A program made the position numbers and the translations under genes. From contig DCHB01000068.1 in the NCBI GenBank assembly GCA_002314685.1, forward strand, positions 12,730-36,912: a stretch of 24,183 nt of DNA, given 5' to 3'. The notes below the pieces were generated by a model. It saw only the letters and a program-made list of their open reading frames with translations, was not told the origin of the DNA and did not search any database. Origin of the DNA: Clostridiales bacterium UBA1763 (GTDB lineage: Bacteria; Bacillota; Clostridia; Oscillospirales; Oscillospiraceae). Each line of letters opens with the position of its first letter. Position 1 is the first letter of the stretch. Below are positions 16,632-23,752 of this stretch, one piece after another.

Positions 16632-17102
16632 TTGAAAAAGATAAAAGAAAAGAAGGGCTTTACTCTCATAGAGATTCTCGTTGTAATTGCCATTATTGCT
16701 GTACTTGTTGCAATAATAATGCCGATTATTCAAACATCTCAGGTTAAGTCAAGAGCGGCGGCTGATGCCGCAAATCTGCGTTCTACGCTTGGTCAAGCAA
16801 ATGCTTTGCTTATGTTGAACAATGCTGATGAGAACATTCTCACTTCTTCGCAGATAACAGCAGGTGAATGTAAAACATTCACAGACGCCGATATGCAGAT
16901 AATGTATGTAAATCCCGGATTTATCAAGATTTACTATGTTGACGGGGATAACTATTACAGTCTTAACTACTTCTCTACCGTTGCGGGTAATGGCTCAGTT
17001 GAGGAATCCGCAAGCCATATTTTGACCAAAACACAGGCTGAGGCAGGCTATTCTTCTATTACATGGTACGACATTACAACACATTCGAAGATTACCGACT
17101 GA
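16632..17102 (+). CDS. Second type IV prepilin, TTG start, paralogue of the major pilin
   Basis: From the TTG at 16632 the protein is 156 residues and begins MKKIKEKKG, then FTLIEILVVIAIIAVLVAIIMP. The leader length matches the first pilin, and a GGGGAG ribosome site lies about eight bases before this TTG. The upstream in-frame ATG at 16599 would add an eleven-residue non-leader extension and has no good ribosome site, so I reject it. The N-terminal 50 residues are nearly identical in pattern to those of the major pilin, including AANLRS after the helix, so the two arose by duplication. The heads differ, and this one has a single Cys. It may be a minor shaft subunit or an alternative pilin. 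It lies after the terminator, so it is probably made at a lower level. Confidence 0.85.
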   Translation: MKKIKEKKGFTLIEILVVIAIIAVLVAIIMPIIQTSQVKSRAAADAANLRSTLGQANALLMLNNADENILTSSQITAGECKTFTDADMQIMYVNPGFIKIYYVDGDNYYSLNYFSTVAGNGSVEESASHILTKTQAEAGYSSITWYDITTHSKITD

Positions 17103-17108
17103 TATAAA

Positions 17109-17909
17109 ATGAAGCAAGTTTACGATTTAAGTTATCTTGACACGACAGCACTTATATATCTAATCGCTCTTGCGGCGATTTTAGGTCTGTGCATGGGCAG
17201 TGGCTTAAACTGCGCGGCTTACCGCATTGCACATAAAAAGAGCTGGACCAAGGGCAAAAGCATTTGCCCCGACTGCCACCACGAGCTCCATTTGCTCGAC
17301 CTCGTGCCTGTGTTCAGCTGGCTGTTTTTGAAGGGCAAATGCCGCTACTGCGGAAAGAAAATTTCCGTCCGCTACCCTCTCACGGAGCTTATTCTCGCTC
17401 TGTCTTATGTAGCGGTTTTCCTCAAATTCGGCTTTACCTTCTACACGCTCAACATTATGGTGCTCGTGAGCTGTCTGTTCACGCTGTCACTCGTTGACCT
17501 CGACACAATGGAAATTCCGAACAGATTTCTCATTGTGCCCGCTGTCTGCCAGCTTATCTATGCCTATTATTACGGCGAGTGGGCAAGCGTATGGTATTGT
17601 CTGTGGCACGGTCTTGTGCTCGGCGGCGCGGTGCTTCTCATTTCGCTGTTTATGGACAAGGTGCTCAAAAAAGAGAGCATCGGCGGCGGCGATATTAAGC
17701 TTTTGGCGGTTTTGGGGCTGTATCTTGACATTCCCTCATCCCTCTTTTTGCTGATTGTCGCTTGCGTGGTCGGAATTATACTCGCAGTAATCATCAACAA
17801 GCGTGAAAACGGCAAGCCCTTCCCCTTCGGGCCTGCTTTGAGCATAGCAATGCTTATTACCATGCTGTGCGGCGACTATGTCACCGCATGGTATCTCGGT
17901 TTATTCTGA
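17109..17909 (+). CDS. pilD: Prepilin peptidase / N-methyltransferase PilD
   Basis: This 266-residue polytopic aspartyl protease cleaves prepilin leaders and methylates the new N-terminus. It shows the N-terminal G-x-x-x-G-S-x-L-N membrane motif near residues 26-34, the cytoplasmic zinc loop with C53/C56 and C78/C81, the first catalytic-Asp region LVDLDTMEIPN (D130/D132) and the second GGGD (D195). Length and domain order match bifunctional PilD rather than the shorter archaeal or TadV forms. It starts only six bases after the second pilin and shows no clear ribosome site, so translation is probably coupled to the upstream gene. It would process all six prepilins in the window. Confidence 0.95.
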   Translation: MKQVYDLSYLDTTALIYLIALAAILGLCMGSGLNCAAYRIAHKKSWTKGKSICPDCHHELHLLDLVPVFSWLFLKGKCRYCGKKISVRYPLTELILALSYVAVFLKFGFTFYTLNIMVLVSCLFTLSLVDLDTMEIPNRFLIVPAVCQLIYAYYYGEWASVWYCLWHGLVLGGAVLLISLFMDKVLKKESIGGGDIKLLAVLGLYLDIPSSLFLLIVACVVGIILAVIINKRENGKPFPFGPALSIAMLITMLCGDYVTAWYLGLF

Positions 17910-17954
17910 TATATAAAATTTTCATGCCGGGTCAGTCCGGGCAGGAGGTTTCCA

Positions 17955-18950
17955 ATGGGTCTTAGTTTCAAAAGCGGTAAAAAATCCATAGGCGTTGAAA
18001 TCGGCACCGATACCGTCAAAATAGTCGTTTACGGCTCCGACGGTGTTGAGAAGCTCGCTTGTGAGCGCCTTCCCGAAAACATGGTGCGTGAGGGTCGTGT
18101 TACCGCCCCCTCCGCTATGAGCGAATTTCTCAAGAAAATGCTTAAGGAAAACGATATTCGCCCCGGTGTGTGTTCCTTCGTTCTGCCCTCGCAGATCGTT
18201 ATTGCACACCATGTCACCATGCCCGTCATGGGCGAACAGGAGCTTATGATTAACCTCCCGTTCGAGTTCCGTGATTTTATCGGCAAGGACAGCGAGAAGT
18301 ACGATTACGACTACTCCGTTCTCAGCGTTAACGATAACACAATGGAGCTTTATGCCGCCGCCGTGCTTAAGGATGTTGTCGAGGCTTACTACGACATATT
18401 CAAAAAGGCGGGACTTACAATGAAAATTGCAATTCCGCACGAAATGGCTTGGATTAACCTCATAAATCAGGCTAAAAACGAGCCGAAGTGCCTGTGCATC
18501 GTCGATGTCGGTCACCACACCACTCAGGTTGATATTTTCTGCAACGGCAATTTTGTTATGGGCAAGTCCATTGAAATAGGCGGCGCGCTGATTGACGATG
18601 CTATCGCCTCCGCGCAGAAGATTGACCCGTTCGTCGCCCGCACCCGCAAGGATGCGAACATGAACAATGTTCTCGCACTCGATGCCTGCGTTGAGGCTTA
18701 TAACTCTATCGCAGTTGAGATTATGAAGGTTGTCGCCTATTATAACTACAGCTGTGAAAAGGACAGCGAAAAGCTCAGAGATATTTACTTCTGCGGCGGC
18801 AGCTGTGCTATTGAAAGCCTGCGCCTCGCTATTCTCAAGAGCACCAACCTTACAATGCACAATGTAAGACGCCTGCTTGACCTGCACGATGACGACAGCC
18901 CCCTGCCCCTGTACTGCGCTATCGCCGTCGGTGCCGCGGCTCAGCTTTAA
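17955..18950 (+). CDS. pilM: Type IV pilus assembly protein PilM (actin-like ATPase)
   Basis: This 331-residue cytoplasmic actin/FtsA-fold protein anchors the inner alignment complex. The first phosphate loop region is IGVEIGTDTVKIV near residues 11-23, and the second nucleotide-binding element is CIVDVGHHTTQVDIF near 178-192. An I-G-G-A-L-I-D-D stretch follows, as in PilM families. Residues 80-100 include LPFEFRDFI, similar to the family motif. A GGAGG ribosome site precedes the start. PilN and PilO follow directly, the usual order. A short C-terminus and the absence of membrane segments agree with the assignment. Confidence 0.92.
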   Translation: MGLSFKSGKKSIGVEIGTDTVKIVVYGSDGVEKLACERLPENMVREGRVTAPSAMSEFLKKMLKENDIRPGVCSFVLPSQIVIAHHVTMPVMGEQELMINLPFEFRDFIGKDSEKYDYDYSVLSVNDNTMELYAAAVLKDVVEAYYDIFKKAGLTMKIAIPHEMAWINLINQAKNEPKCLCIVDVGHHTTQVDIFCNGNFVMGKSIEIGGALIDDAIASAQKIDPFVARTRKDANMNNVLALDACVEAYNSIAVEIMKVVAYYNYSCEKDSEKLRDIYFCGGSCAIESLRLAILKSTNLTMHNVRRLLDLHDDDSPLPLYCAIAVGAAAQL

Positions 18951-18962
18951 GGAGGTGCGATA

Positions 18963-19547
18963 ATGGCTACTGAACTTAAATCCAAAGCAACTGCAAAGAC
19001 TGCTGTTAAAAATGCTCCGAGCAAGAAGACTATGAACTTCGCCCGCCATGTCAGCAGCTTTAACCTCAGAAAAATGGCTCCCGCACTCGTTATTCTTGTG
19101 CTTGCCGTCGTTTTGTTCGCAAAATTCGGCATTATCGACCAGCTTCAGAAGAAAACCGCGCTTTATGCGGAGCTCGGCGATATTCAGACTCAGCAGGAAG
19201 TGTTAAATCAGAAGCTCGCGGGCTATGACGAGCTCGCCGCACAGTACGGCAGATACAGCTACGGCTGGATGAGCGAGGAGGAGGTCTCCCTCGTTGACCG
19301 TATGGAGGTTTACAGCCTTATCGAGGCTAAGATTATGACTCCTGCAACTATCGTCAACTTCTCAATTAACGATAACATCGTCACCCTCAATATCTCAGGA
19401 CTTACCCTTAACGAGGCAAGCGCTATCGTCAAGAATCTCGAGGCTGATGAGAAGGTCACAAGCGCTTATGTTTACAGTGCTGAGGCTGAAAATGCCGCGG
19501 ATGCCGATATGTTTATGACCGTTACACTGGCAAAGGAGGCTGAATAA
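18963..19547 (+). CDS. pilN: PilN-like type IV pilus alignment protein
   Basis: This 194-residue protein has a basic cytoplasmic N-terminus (1-39), one membrane helix (about 40-56), a short coiled-coil region (57-85) and a small alpha/beta ferredoxin-like domain, the layout of PilN. In Gram-negative systems the N-terminus binds PilM through an NLLP-type motif. Here only S-F-N-L-R (residues 32-36) is present, so the PilM contact may differ. The start is set by AAGGAGGTG, the strongest ribosome site in the operon. The gene lies between pilM and pilO with 12- and 1-base gaps. Sequence alone would not name it; the position and topology do. Confidence 0.8.
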   Translation: MATELKSKATAKTAVKNAPSKKTMNFARHVSSFNLRKMAPALVILVLAVVLFAKFGIIDQLQKKTALYAELGDIQTQQEVLNQKLAGYDELAAQYGRYSYGWMSEEEVSLVDRMEVYSLIEAKIMTPATIVNFSINDNIVTLNISGLTLNEASAIVKNLEADEKVTSAYVYSAEAENAADADMFMTVTLAKEAE

Positions 19548-19548
19548 T

Positions 19549-20100
19549 ATGAAAAAGAAGCTTACAAGCCGTGACTTTGTCATGATTACCCTTCTTGTTG
19601 TCCTCCTTATCGGTGTTTGCTACTATCTGTTCTTCCTCACCCCGCTGAAGAACGAAATGGCTCAGGTCAACAATCAGATAAGTGAGGCTAACAGCGAGCT
19701 CGAGGTTGCCGCCGCAAAGGTCGCTTCCATGAATCAGATGCAGGCAGAGCTCGATGAAATCCTCGCCCGACCCGCCGATGAGATTACCGAAATCGCTCCC
19801 TACAACAACGCTAAGGCGCTTATGAATGAGCTTAACGGCATTCTCGCTCAGGGCACCGAGTATTCTATCAGCTTCTCTGATCCCGACATCAGCGAGGATG
19901 GCATCGTTCGTCGCTCCGTTCAGCTCAGCTTCACCGCTTCGAGCTATGCAAATGCTAAGACCATCGTTGAGCAGCTCGCTAACAACCGTTGGCGCTGTCT
20001 CATCACCGATGTTTCCACGAGCTCCGAGGACAACATCGCAAACGGCTCCGTCAGCGTCGAGGCTATCATGATTTTCTTTGAAAGCACAAATCTCAGCTGA
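19549..20100 (+). CDS. pilO: PilO-like type IV pilus alignment protein
   Basis: This 183-residue protein has a short cytoplasmic tail, a membrane helix (about 10-30), a coiled coil (about 32-72) and a ferredoxin-like domain ending at 183, the PilO layout. It should pair with PilN outside the membrane. Its ATG lies one base after the pilN stop, and AGGAGG within the end of pilN supplies the ribosome site. No PilP or PilQ gene follows, as expected for a cell without an outer membrane. A strong terminator starts 17 bases after the stop. Confidence 0.82.
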   Translation: MKKKLTSRDFVMITLLVVLLIGVCYYLFFLTPLKNEMAQVNNQISEANSELEVAAAKVASMNQMQAELDEILARPADEITEIAPYNNAKALMNELNGILAQGTEYSISFSDPDISEDGIVRRSVQLSFTASSYANAKTIVEQLANNRWRCLITDVSTSSEDNIANGSVSVEAIMIFFESTNLS

Positions 20101-20117
20101 TTACTACAAAAAACAAT

Positions 20118-20150
20118 AAAAAGCATCTGTTCAAACAGATGCTTTTTTTG
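20118..20150 (+). terminator. Terminator between pilO and the GGDEF gene
   Basis: A 13-bp stem (20118-20130 with 20135-20147) with a four-base loop is followed by a T run to 20149. The GGGGG ribosome site of the next gene begins directly after that T run, and the ATG is at 20159, so there is no space for a promoter between the terminator and the GGDEF gene. Confidence 0.88.
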
Positions 20151-20158
20151 GGGGAAAT

Positions 20159-20698
20159 ATGGAAAAAAAGAGATATTATATTGTTCTTGCGGCACTTTGT
20201 GCCCTATTTGCATTGACTGAGCACCCGTTTTTCACCGTTTTATGCGTCGCGGCACTGTGTTATCTTGCCGTGAAAAACGAAAAAAAGCTCTCGTTACTCT
20301 GCGAAACCGATTGTCTGACAAAGCTTAAAAATCGCACCTCGTTTGAACGTCTGATTACAGAGCGTTATATGAAGCTCAAGCAAGTCGGAGTTATTATCTT
20401 CGATATTGACGGCTTGAAGCAGATTAACGACTCTTTGGGGCATCTTGAGGGTGACAGACTGATACGAAAAATGGCTGAAAGCCTTGTCGCCGTCTGTGAT
20501 GCCGACTGCGAGGTTTTTCGTTACGGCGGTGATGAGTTCCTGCTCGTTTGCGAAAACGCCTACGGCAGTCGCTTGAAGGCTATCTGCTCAAAGCGGAGTG
20601 AGCTTTGCGAGGTTTCCGCTTCCTTCGGCTTTGCCGCAGGCAAAGGTGAAGAAATCCGCGACCTAATCCGCCGCGCAGATGTTGATTTGAGGAAATAA
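20159..20698 (+). CDS. Small membrane GGDEF protein, probable diguanylate cyclase
   Basis: This 179-residue protein would make c-di-GMP from two GTP. Two short hydrophobic helices (about 6-20 and 24-40) form a hairpin anchor, followed by a GGDEF domain: D-C-L-T-K-L-K-N-R near 51-59, F-D-I-D-G-L at about 81-86, then RYGGDEF with intact GGDEF at 123-127 and S-A-S-F-G-F later. The signature is complete, so activity is likely. No RxxD inhibitory site is seen at the expected place upstream of GGDEF, so product inhibition may be absent. The C-terminus stops at A-D-V-D-L-R-K, a little short of the usual end. It has no sensor domain other than the membrane hairpin. As the gene after pilO it may feed the MshEN domain of PilB. 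Confidence 0.88.
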   Translation: MEKKRYYIVLAALCALFALTEHPFFTVLCVAALCYLAVKNEKKLSLLCETDCLTKLKNRTSFERLITERYMKLKQVGVIIFDIDGLKQINDSLGHLEGDRLIRKMAESLVAVCDADCEVFRYGGDEFLLVCENAYGSRLKAICSKRSELCEVSASFGFAAGKGEEIRDLIRRADVDLRK

Positions 20699-20702
20699 AA
20701 AT

Positions 20703-20736
20703 AATGGGCACTCAATCGAGTGCCCATTTAATTTTT
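20703..20736. terminator. Bidirectional terminator between convergent genes
   Basis: A perfect 11-bp stem (20703-20713 with 20718-20728) with a four-base loop has a T run on both sides. It ends the GGDEF transcript on the plus strand and the first SGNH hydrolase on the minus strand. Confidence 0.88.
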
Positions 20737-20739
20737 TCG

Positions 20740-22038
20740 TTATGCCTTTACGGGCTCGCTCATCGGAGTTGAGACGCCCGAGGACAGGCTCATTACTGCA
20801 CAAACCTTGTAATAATAGGTGGTTTGGCTGCTTCCGAGCAGGTCATAGAAGTTTTCAAAGATTGTCGAGCCTGCGTAGGTGTAAACGCCGTCAACGCTTG
20901 TGCTGCGATATACGCGGTAGATAACTGCGCCTTCAATTTCGTTCCACTTTACTATGTTCTTCTTGAGGATTACGGACTTCATAACGGTGACGGTGGGTGC
21001 CTTCTCGTTGTTGTCCTTGATTGCGCTTACTATCTGATTTGCTATGTACTGATGTCCCTTTTCGGTGGGGTGGACTATCTTGAGTGCGGAGATCAGGCCG
21101 TCGTTGCCTTCGTCCATCAGTGCCTGAACATCAAGCACGCCGATACCGAACATTTCTGTGTTGGGTGCATCGACATACACGCAGTTTTCGTAGTTAGCGC
21201 AGAGCTCCTTGAGGTACTGGTTTACAAGTGCAAGGCGAACATCGGTTATGCCTATGAGGCTGACAAGCTCGCCGTTACTGCAGGTTACGCCCATGTTGAG
21301 GGAGTTAATTACGCCGACAACATAAATCTGTGCATCGGGATTAAGTGCAGTGACCTTGTCGAGCACGGTTACCATGTTTGCCTTGAAGGTCTCGGTGTTT
21401 GCATCCATGTAATCTACGAAGCCTGCAACTGCCTCGGTGAGAATGCCTGCCTTTTCTGCGGCATCAAATACGAGGTTTATAAAGGTCTCGGGGTCAACAT
21501 TCTCGGGGACCTCGAAATCCATCTCGTCAAGCAGGTCTGCAATATCGTCGTAAACATTCTTGACCGAGTTTGTGAATATATCGTTTGAGCCGTAGTGCAG
21601 GGTGATGATGTCGGCTTCCTCTATTGCGGGTACAAGCTTTGCCGCAAGAGCGTTTGTTGTGGCGAGGCTTTCATAGTTAAGTGCACGCCAGAAGTAATTG
21701 CCCGAGCCGTCGGTGTCCGTATAGCCTTCGGGGTCGATTGCACGCAGAAGCTCTGTTGTTCTCCAGCCGCTGTGTGTGCAGGTATTGACCTTCTCAGCGC
21801 CGACTGCATTAGCAACAAGTGCAGGATAGGAGCCCTCAATAAGGTCGCCTTCCTTGATTAAGCCGCCTGCATTTTCAAAATATGCGTCAAGACCGAAGCC
21901 TGCGGGATTGCTGTCGCCTATTGCGGTGTAAACTTCAAACTGAGGAACTGTATCGTCTGCAAATGCCGCAACGGACATAAGGCAAACGAGCATAACTGCT
22001 ATTGCCACGGTAAGTACGAGCTTGTTTCTGCGTTTCAT
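20740..22038 (-). CDS. Secreted SGNH/GDSL-type hydrolase with C-terminal fibronectin III-like domain
   Basis: This 432-residue protein has a signal peptide (1-27, cut likely at AFA|DD). The SGNH fold follows: block I AIGDSN with Ser43, block II S-G-W-R-T with Gly91, block III YGSND with Asn152, block V V-H-P-T with His323 and a later G-H at 328-329. The Asp of the usual D-x-x-H is not there; Lys320 is in its place. Residues about 347-430 look like a fibronectin type III domain (K-W-N-E-I-E-G-A, Y-R-V-Y-R-S, Y-Y-Y-K-V). The protein is probably an extracellular esterase of glycan acyl groups or lipid, but the substrate cannot be told. A GGAGG site lies nine bases before the start, and the gene has its own strong promoter. 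Confidence 0.85.
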   Translation of the reverse strand: MKRRNKLVLTVAIAVMLVCLMSVAAFADDTVPQFEVYTAIGDSNPAGFGLDAYFENAGGLIKEGDLIEGSYPALVANAVGAEKVNTCTHSGWRTTELLRAIDPEGYTDTDGSGNYFWRALNYESLATTNALAAKLVPAIEEADIITLHYGSNDIFTNSVKNVYDDIADLLDEMDFEVPENVDPETFINLVFDAAEKAGILTEAVAGFVDYMDANTETFKANMVTVLDKVTALNPDAQIYVVGVINSLNMGVTCSNGELVSLIGITDVRLALVNQYLKELCANYENCVYVDAPNTEMFGIGVLDVQALMDEGNDGLISALKIVHPTEKGHQYIANQIVSAIKDNNEKAPTVTVMKSVILKKNIVKWNEIEGAVIYRVYRSTSVDGVYTYAGSTIFENFYDLLGSSQTTYYYKVCAVMSLSSGVSTPMSEPVKA

Positions 22039-22060
22039 TACATAAGACCTCCGACAATAA

Positions 22061-22090
22061 TATTATGTCTACTATCTGATTGACATAATA
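22061..22090. promoter_or_regulatory. Inverted repeat overlapping the -10, candidate operator
   Basis: Arms TATTATGTC (22061-22069) and GACATAATA (22082-22090) are perfect reverse complements with a 12-base spacer. One arm covers the -10 hexamer and the other lies in the early transcribed region, the classic place for a repressor site. The arms are AT-rich, so chance similarity is possible. Confidence 0.45.
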
Positions 22091-22113
22091 CATATTATTT
22101 AGCGTTTTGTCAA
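22085..22113 (-). promoter_or_regulatory. Strong sigma-A promoter of the first SGNH hydrolase gene
   Basis: Reading leftward: -35 TTGACA (22108-22113), 17 bases, -10 TATTAT (22085-22090). The expected start site is near 22078, giving a leader of about 40 bases. Confidence 0.85.
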
Positions 22114-22123
22114 CATTATTATA

Positions 22124-22172
22124 AAAAAATGCACCGTATTGAGCGATTTCAACCTCAATCGCTGCATTTTTT
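22124..22172 (-). terminator. Terminator of the second SGNH hydrolase gene
   Basis: An outer stem (22124-22133 with 22163-22172) joins directly to an inner GCGATT/AATCGC stem on one side and through a 9-base bulge on the other. It is followed on the minus strand by a run of seven T. A competing inner pairing (ATTGAG/CTCAAT) is possible. Confidence 0.75.
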
Positions 22173-22177
22173 ATTGA

Positions 22178-23464
22178 TTATTTACTGAAAAGTCCCTTTA
22201 TTGCGGAGCCGAGTGCGACACCTGCGGTCTTCATACCGTTTCCGACAGCCGTAACGGTCTTAACTACATCCCTATTGTAGTACATGAGATATGCTGTGTA
22301 GCACGTGTCGCTCTTGTAGGAAAGCTGATATGTATATGTGCCTATCGTCTTTCCGTCATTTGTTGTGACTGTGAGGGTGCTTGCCAGCGGTGTGCTGTTA
22401 TTTATTGTGAGAACATGGCTGTTTTCATCATAGCTGTACTTGCTCTTATCAAGCAAAATTCCGTTGACGGCAACCTTGCTGATATTGCTTGCACCGCCGA
22501 GGTCAACCCTGATATTGTAATCGGGCTCGGCTTCCTCAACTTTAAGCTGCGCGAGAATCTGGCGAGCTATGTAAGCATAGCCCGTAGGATACGAGGGATG
22601 AGTTGCGCGTGCACTCGTAGCCTCATCGAAGCCAAGCAAGCTGAAAATGTCAATATCTTTTTCCATTGCGCCTGTCTCGACATTGGAAATATCGGCAAAC
22701 TTGCAGCCGTACTGCTCGGCTATTTCCTTAATCTTTGCGTTTGCGATTGCAGAAATCGCAGAGCCGGCACTTCCGATGGGAAGGGGAAATTCATCAGAGA
22801 CAGTTATGGAATGTGTGGCATTATAATAACCGACAACAACAATTGTGTATTCCTGACCTTCCTTCAGCTCCTGAATGCGTTCAATGAGCTTGGGATAGTT
22901 TTCAAACAGGCTGTCAAGACCTGCATATACATTTTCGACGAACGTATTGATCTCAGCAATTTTATCGGAGGTTGCTGCATTCTCATCATTCAAAAGCTCG
23001 GTATTGACACGAGTCAAGGGATCGTAAAATACATCATTCAAGCCAAGCTGGAGGGTAATGAGGTCGGCTCTCTTTACCATATTCTCGTAGTAACCCTGAT
23101 TAGCCAGTCTGTCCATATATTTTATAGTGCTTCCCCATGAGCTTGAGACATAGTACGGGTCGCTCTCATCAATATCGGTCACGTTCAAGGCAACAAGCAT
23201 ATCCTTAACACGCATACCGCACTCATTGACATACATGCTCTCATCGGTACAGCCGACTGCCCTGCCGACAAGTCTGGGGAATGTGTCGGGCAAGGAGGAA
23301 AACTGCACGCCGTAAGCAACACTGTCACCTATTGAGCAGTAGTTTTCAAACTGCTGAATATTGGTTCCTTCCTCTGCTTCTTCTGCAAATACGCAAACAG
23401 ACAGAGAGCAGACCATCAGCACTACTAAAACAATTGAAAGAATGCTTTTAACTGACTTTTTCAT
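22178..23464 (-). CDS. Secreted SGNH/GDSL-type hydrolase, paralogue with beta-rich C-terminal domain
   Basis: This 428-residue protein has a signal peptide (1-27, cut likely at VFA|EE). Block I is S-I-G-D-S-V with Ser48, block II is C-G-M-R-V with Gly83, block III is L-G-L-N-D with Asn143, and block V is A-T-H-P-S with His289. As in the neighbour, the Asp three residues before the His is replaced by a basic residue (Arg286). Residues about 312-390 form a beta-rich domain (V-A-V-N-G-I-L-L-D, H-V-L-T-I-N-N) resembling Ig-like accessory domains, and the last 30 residues are an Ala/Gly/Lys helix. It shares overall layout with the downstream 432-residue protein but has a different C-terminal module, so the pair arose by duplication with domain swapping. 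The substrate is unknown. Confidence 0.85.
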   Translation of the reverse strand: MKKSVKSILSIVLVVLMVCSLSVCVFAEEAEEGTNIQQFENYCSIGDSVAYGVQFSSLPDTFPRLVGRAVGCTDESMYVNECGMRVKDMLVALNVTDIDESDPYYVSSSWGSTIKYMDRLANQGYYENMVKRADLITLQLGLNDVFYDPLTRVNTELLNDENAATSDKIAEINTFVENVYAGLDSLFENYPKLIERIQELKEGQEYTIVVVGYYNATHSITVSDEFPLPIGSAGSAISAIANAKIKEIAEQYGCKFADISNVETGAMEKDIDIFSLLGFDEATSARATHPSYPTGYAYIARQILAQLKVEEAEPDYNIRVDLGGASNISKVAVNGILLDKSKYSYDENSHVLTINNSTPLASTLTVTTNDGKTIGTYTYQLSYKSDTCYTAYLMYYNRDVVKTVTAVGNGMKTAGVALGSAIKGLFSK

Positions 23465-23520
23465 TTTAACTTATATTCCTTTCGCGGTATTTATTGCCAA
23501 TTTGTTATACTTATGTAACT

Positions 23521-23549
23521 AATACAATATTGTCCTTTGCTTTTGTCAA
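23521..23549 (-). promoter_or_regulatory. Promoter of the second SGNH hydrolase gene
   Basis: Reading leftward: -35 TTGACA (23544-23549), 17 bases, -10 TGTATT (23521-23526). The start codon is about 55 bases downstream, with an AAAGGA ribosome site. Confidence 0.7.
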
Positions 23550-23574
23550 TACATATTTTATACGAAATGTATAG

Positions 23575-23620
23575 AAAAGCTAAGCGACACTCACCAACGG
23601 GGTGGGTGTCGCTTAGCTTT
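23575..23620 (-). terminator. Terminator of the tRNA-Arg gene
   Basis: A 15-bp perfect stem (23576-23590 with 23606-23620) continues inward with a CACC/GGTG pair and is followed on the minus strand by a short T run. It begins at the last base of the encoded CCA end. Confidence 0.9.
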
Positions 23621-23696
23621 GGTACGCCCGATGCGATTCGAACGCACGACCTACAGAGTCGGAGTCTGGCACTCTATCCAACTGAGCTACGGGCGC
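23620..23696 (-). tRNA. tRNA-Arg, anticodon CCG
   Basis: This 77-base gene includes an encoded CCA. Its acceptor stem GCGCCCG pairs with CGGGCGT (one G-U pair at the end), the D arm is GCTC/GAGT, and the anticodon stem carries loop CTCCGAC, giving anticodon CCG for CGG codons. The T arm is GTGCG-TTCGAAT-CGCAT. The outermost anticodon-stem pair (C27-U43) is mismatched. The gene has its own promoter and terminator. Confidence 0.95.
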
Positions 23697-23708
23697 ATTT
23701 GCCCGTGT

Positions 23709-23737
23709 ATTATAGCAAAATTACACTTGAATGTAAA
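23709..23737 (-). promoter_or_regulatory. Promoter of tRNA-Arg
   Basis: Reading leftward: -35 TTTACA (23732-23737), exact 17-base spacing, -10 TATAAT (23709-23714), 12 bases before the mature tRNA 5' end. It lies in the short gap after the peptide deformylase gene. Confidence 0.88.
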
Positions 23738-23752
23738 GCGATTTATGTCGCA

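Noticed and set aside
17922..19049. A 375-codon frame on the minus strand opposite pilM and pilN
   Set aside because: It covers two well-recognised genes on the other strand, has no recognisable domain and no ribosome site, and is explained by codon bias.
11873..20100. Reading the assembly genes as a type II secretion or ComG competence system
   Set aside because: A true PilT retraction ATPase, PilM and two type IVa-like pilins are present and there is no secretin, so a type IV pilus is the better call.
20824..21588. A 254-codon plus-strand frame opposite the first SGNH hydrolase
   Set aside because: The Cys/Val-rich translation has no family resemblance and the minus strand has a signal peptide and all SGNH blocks.
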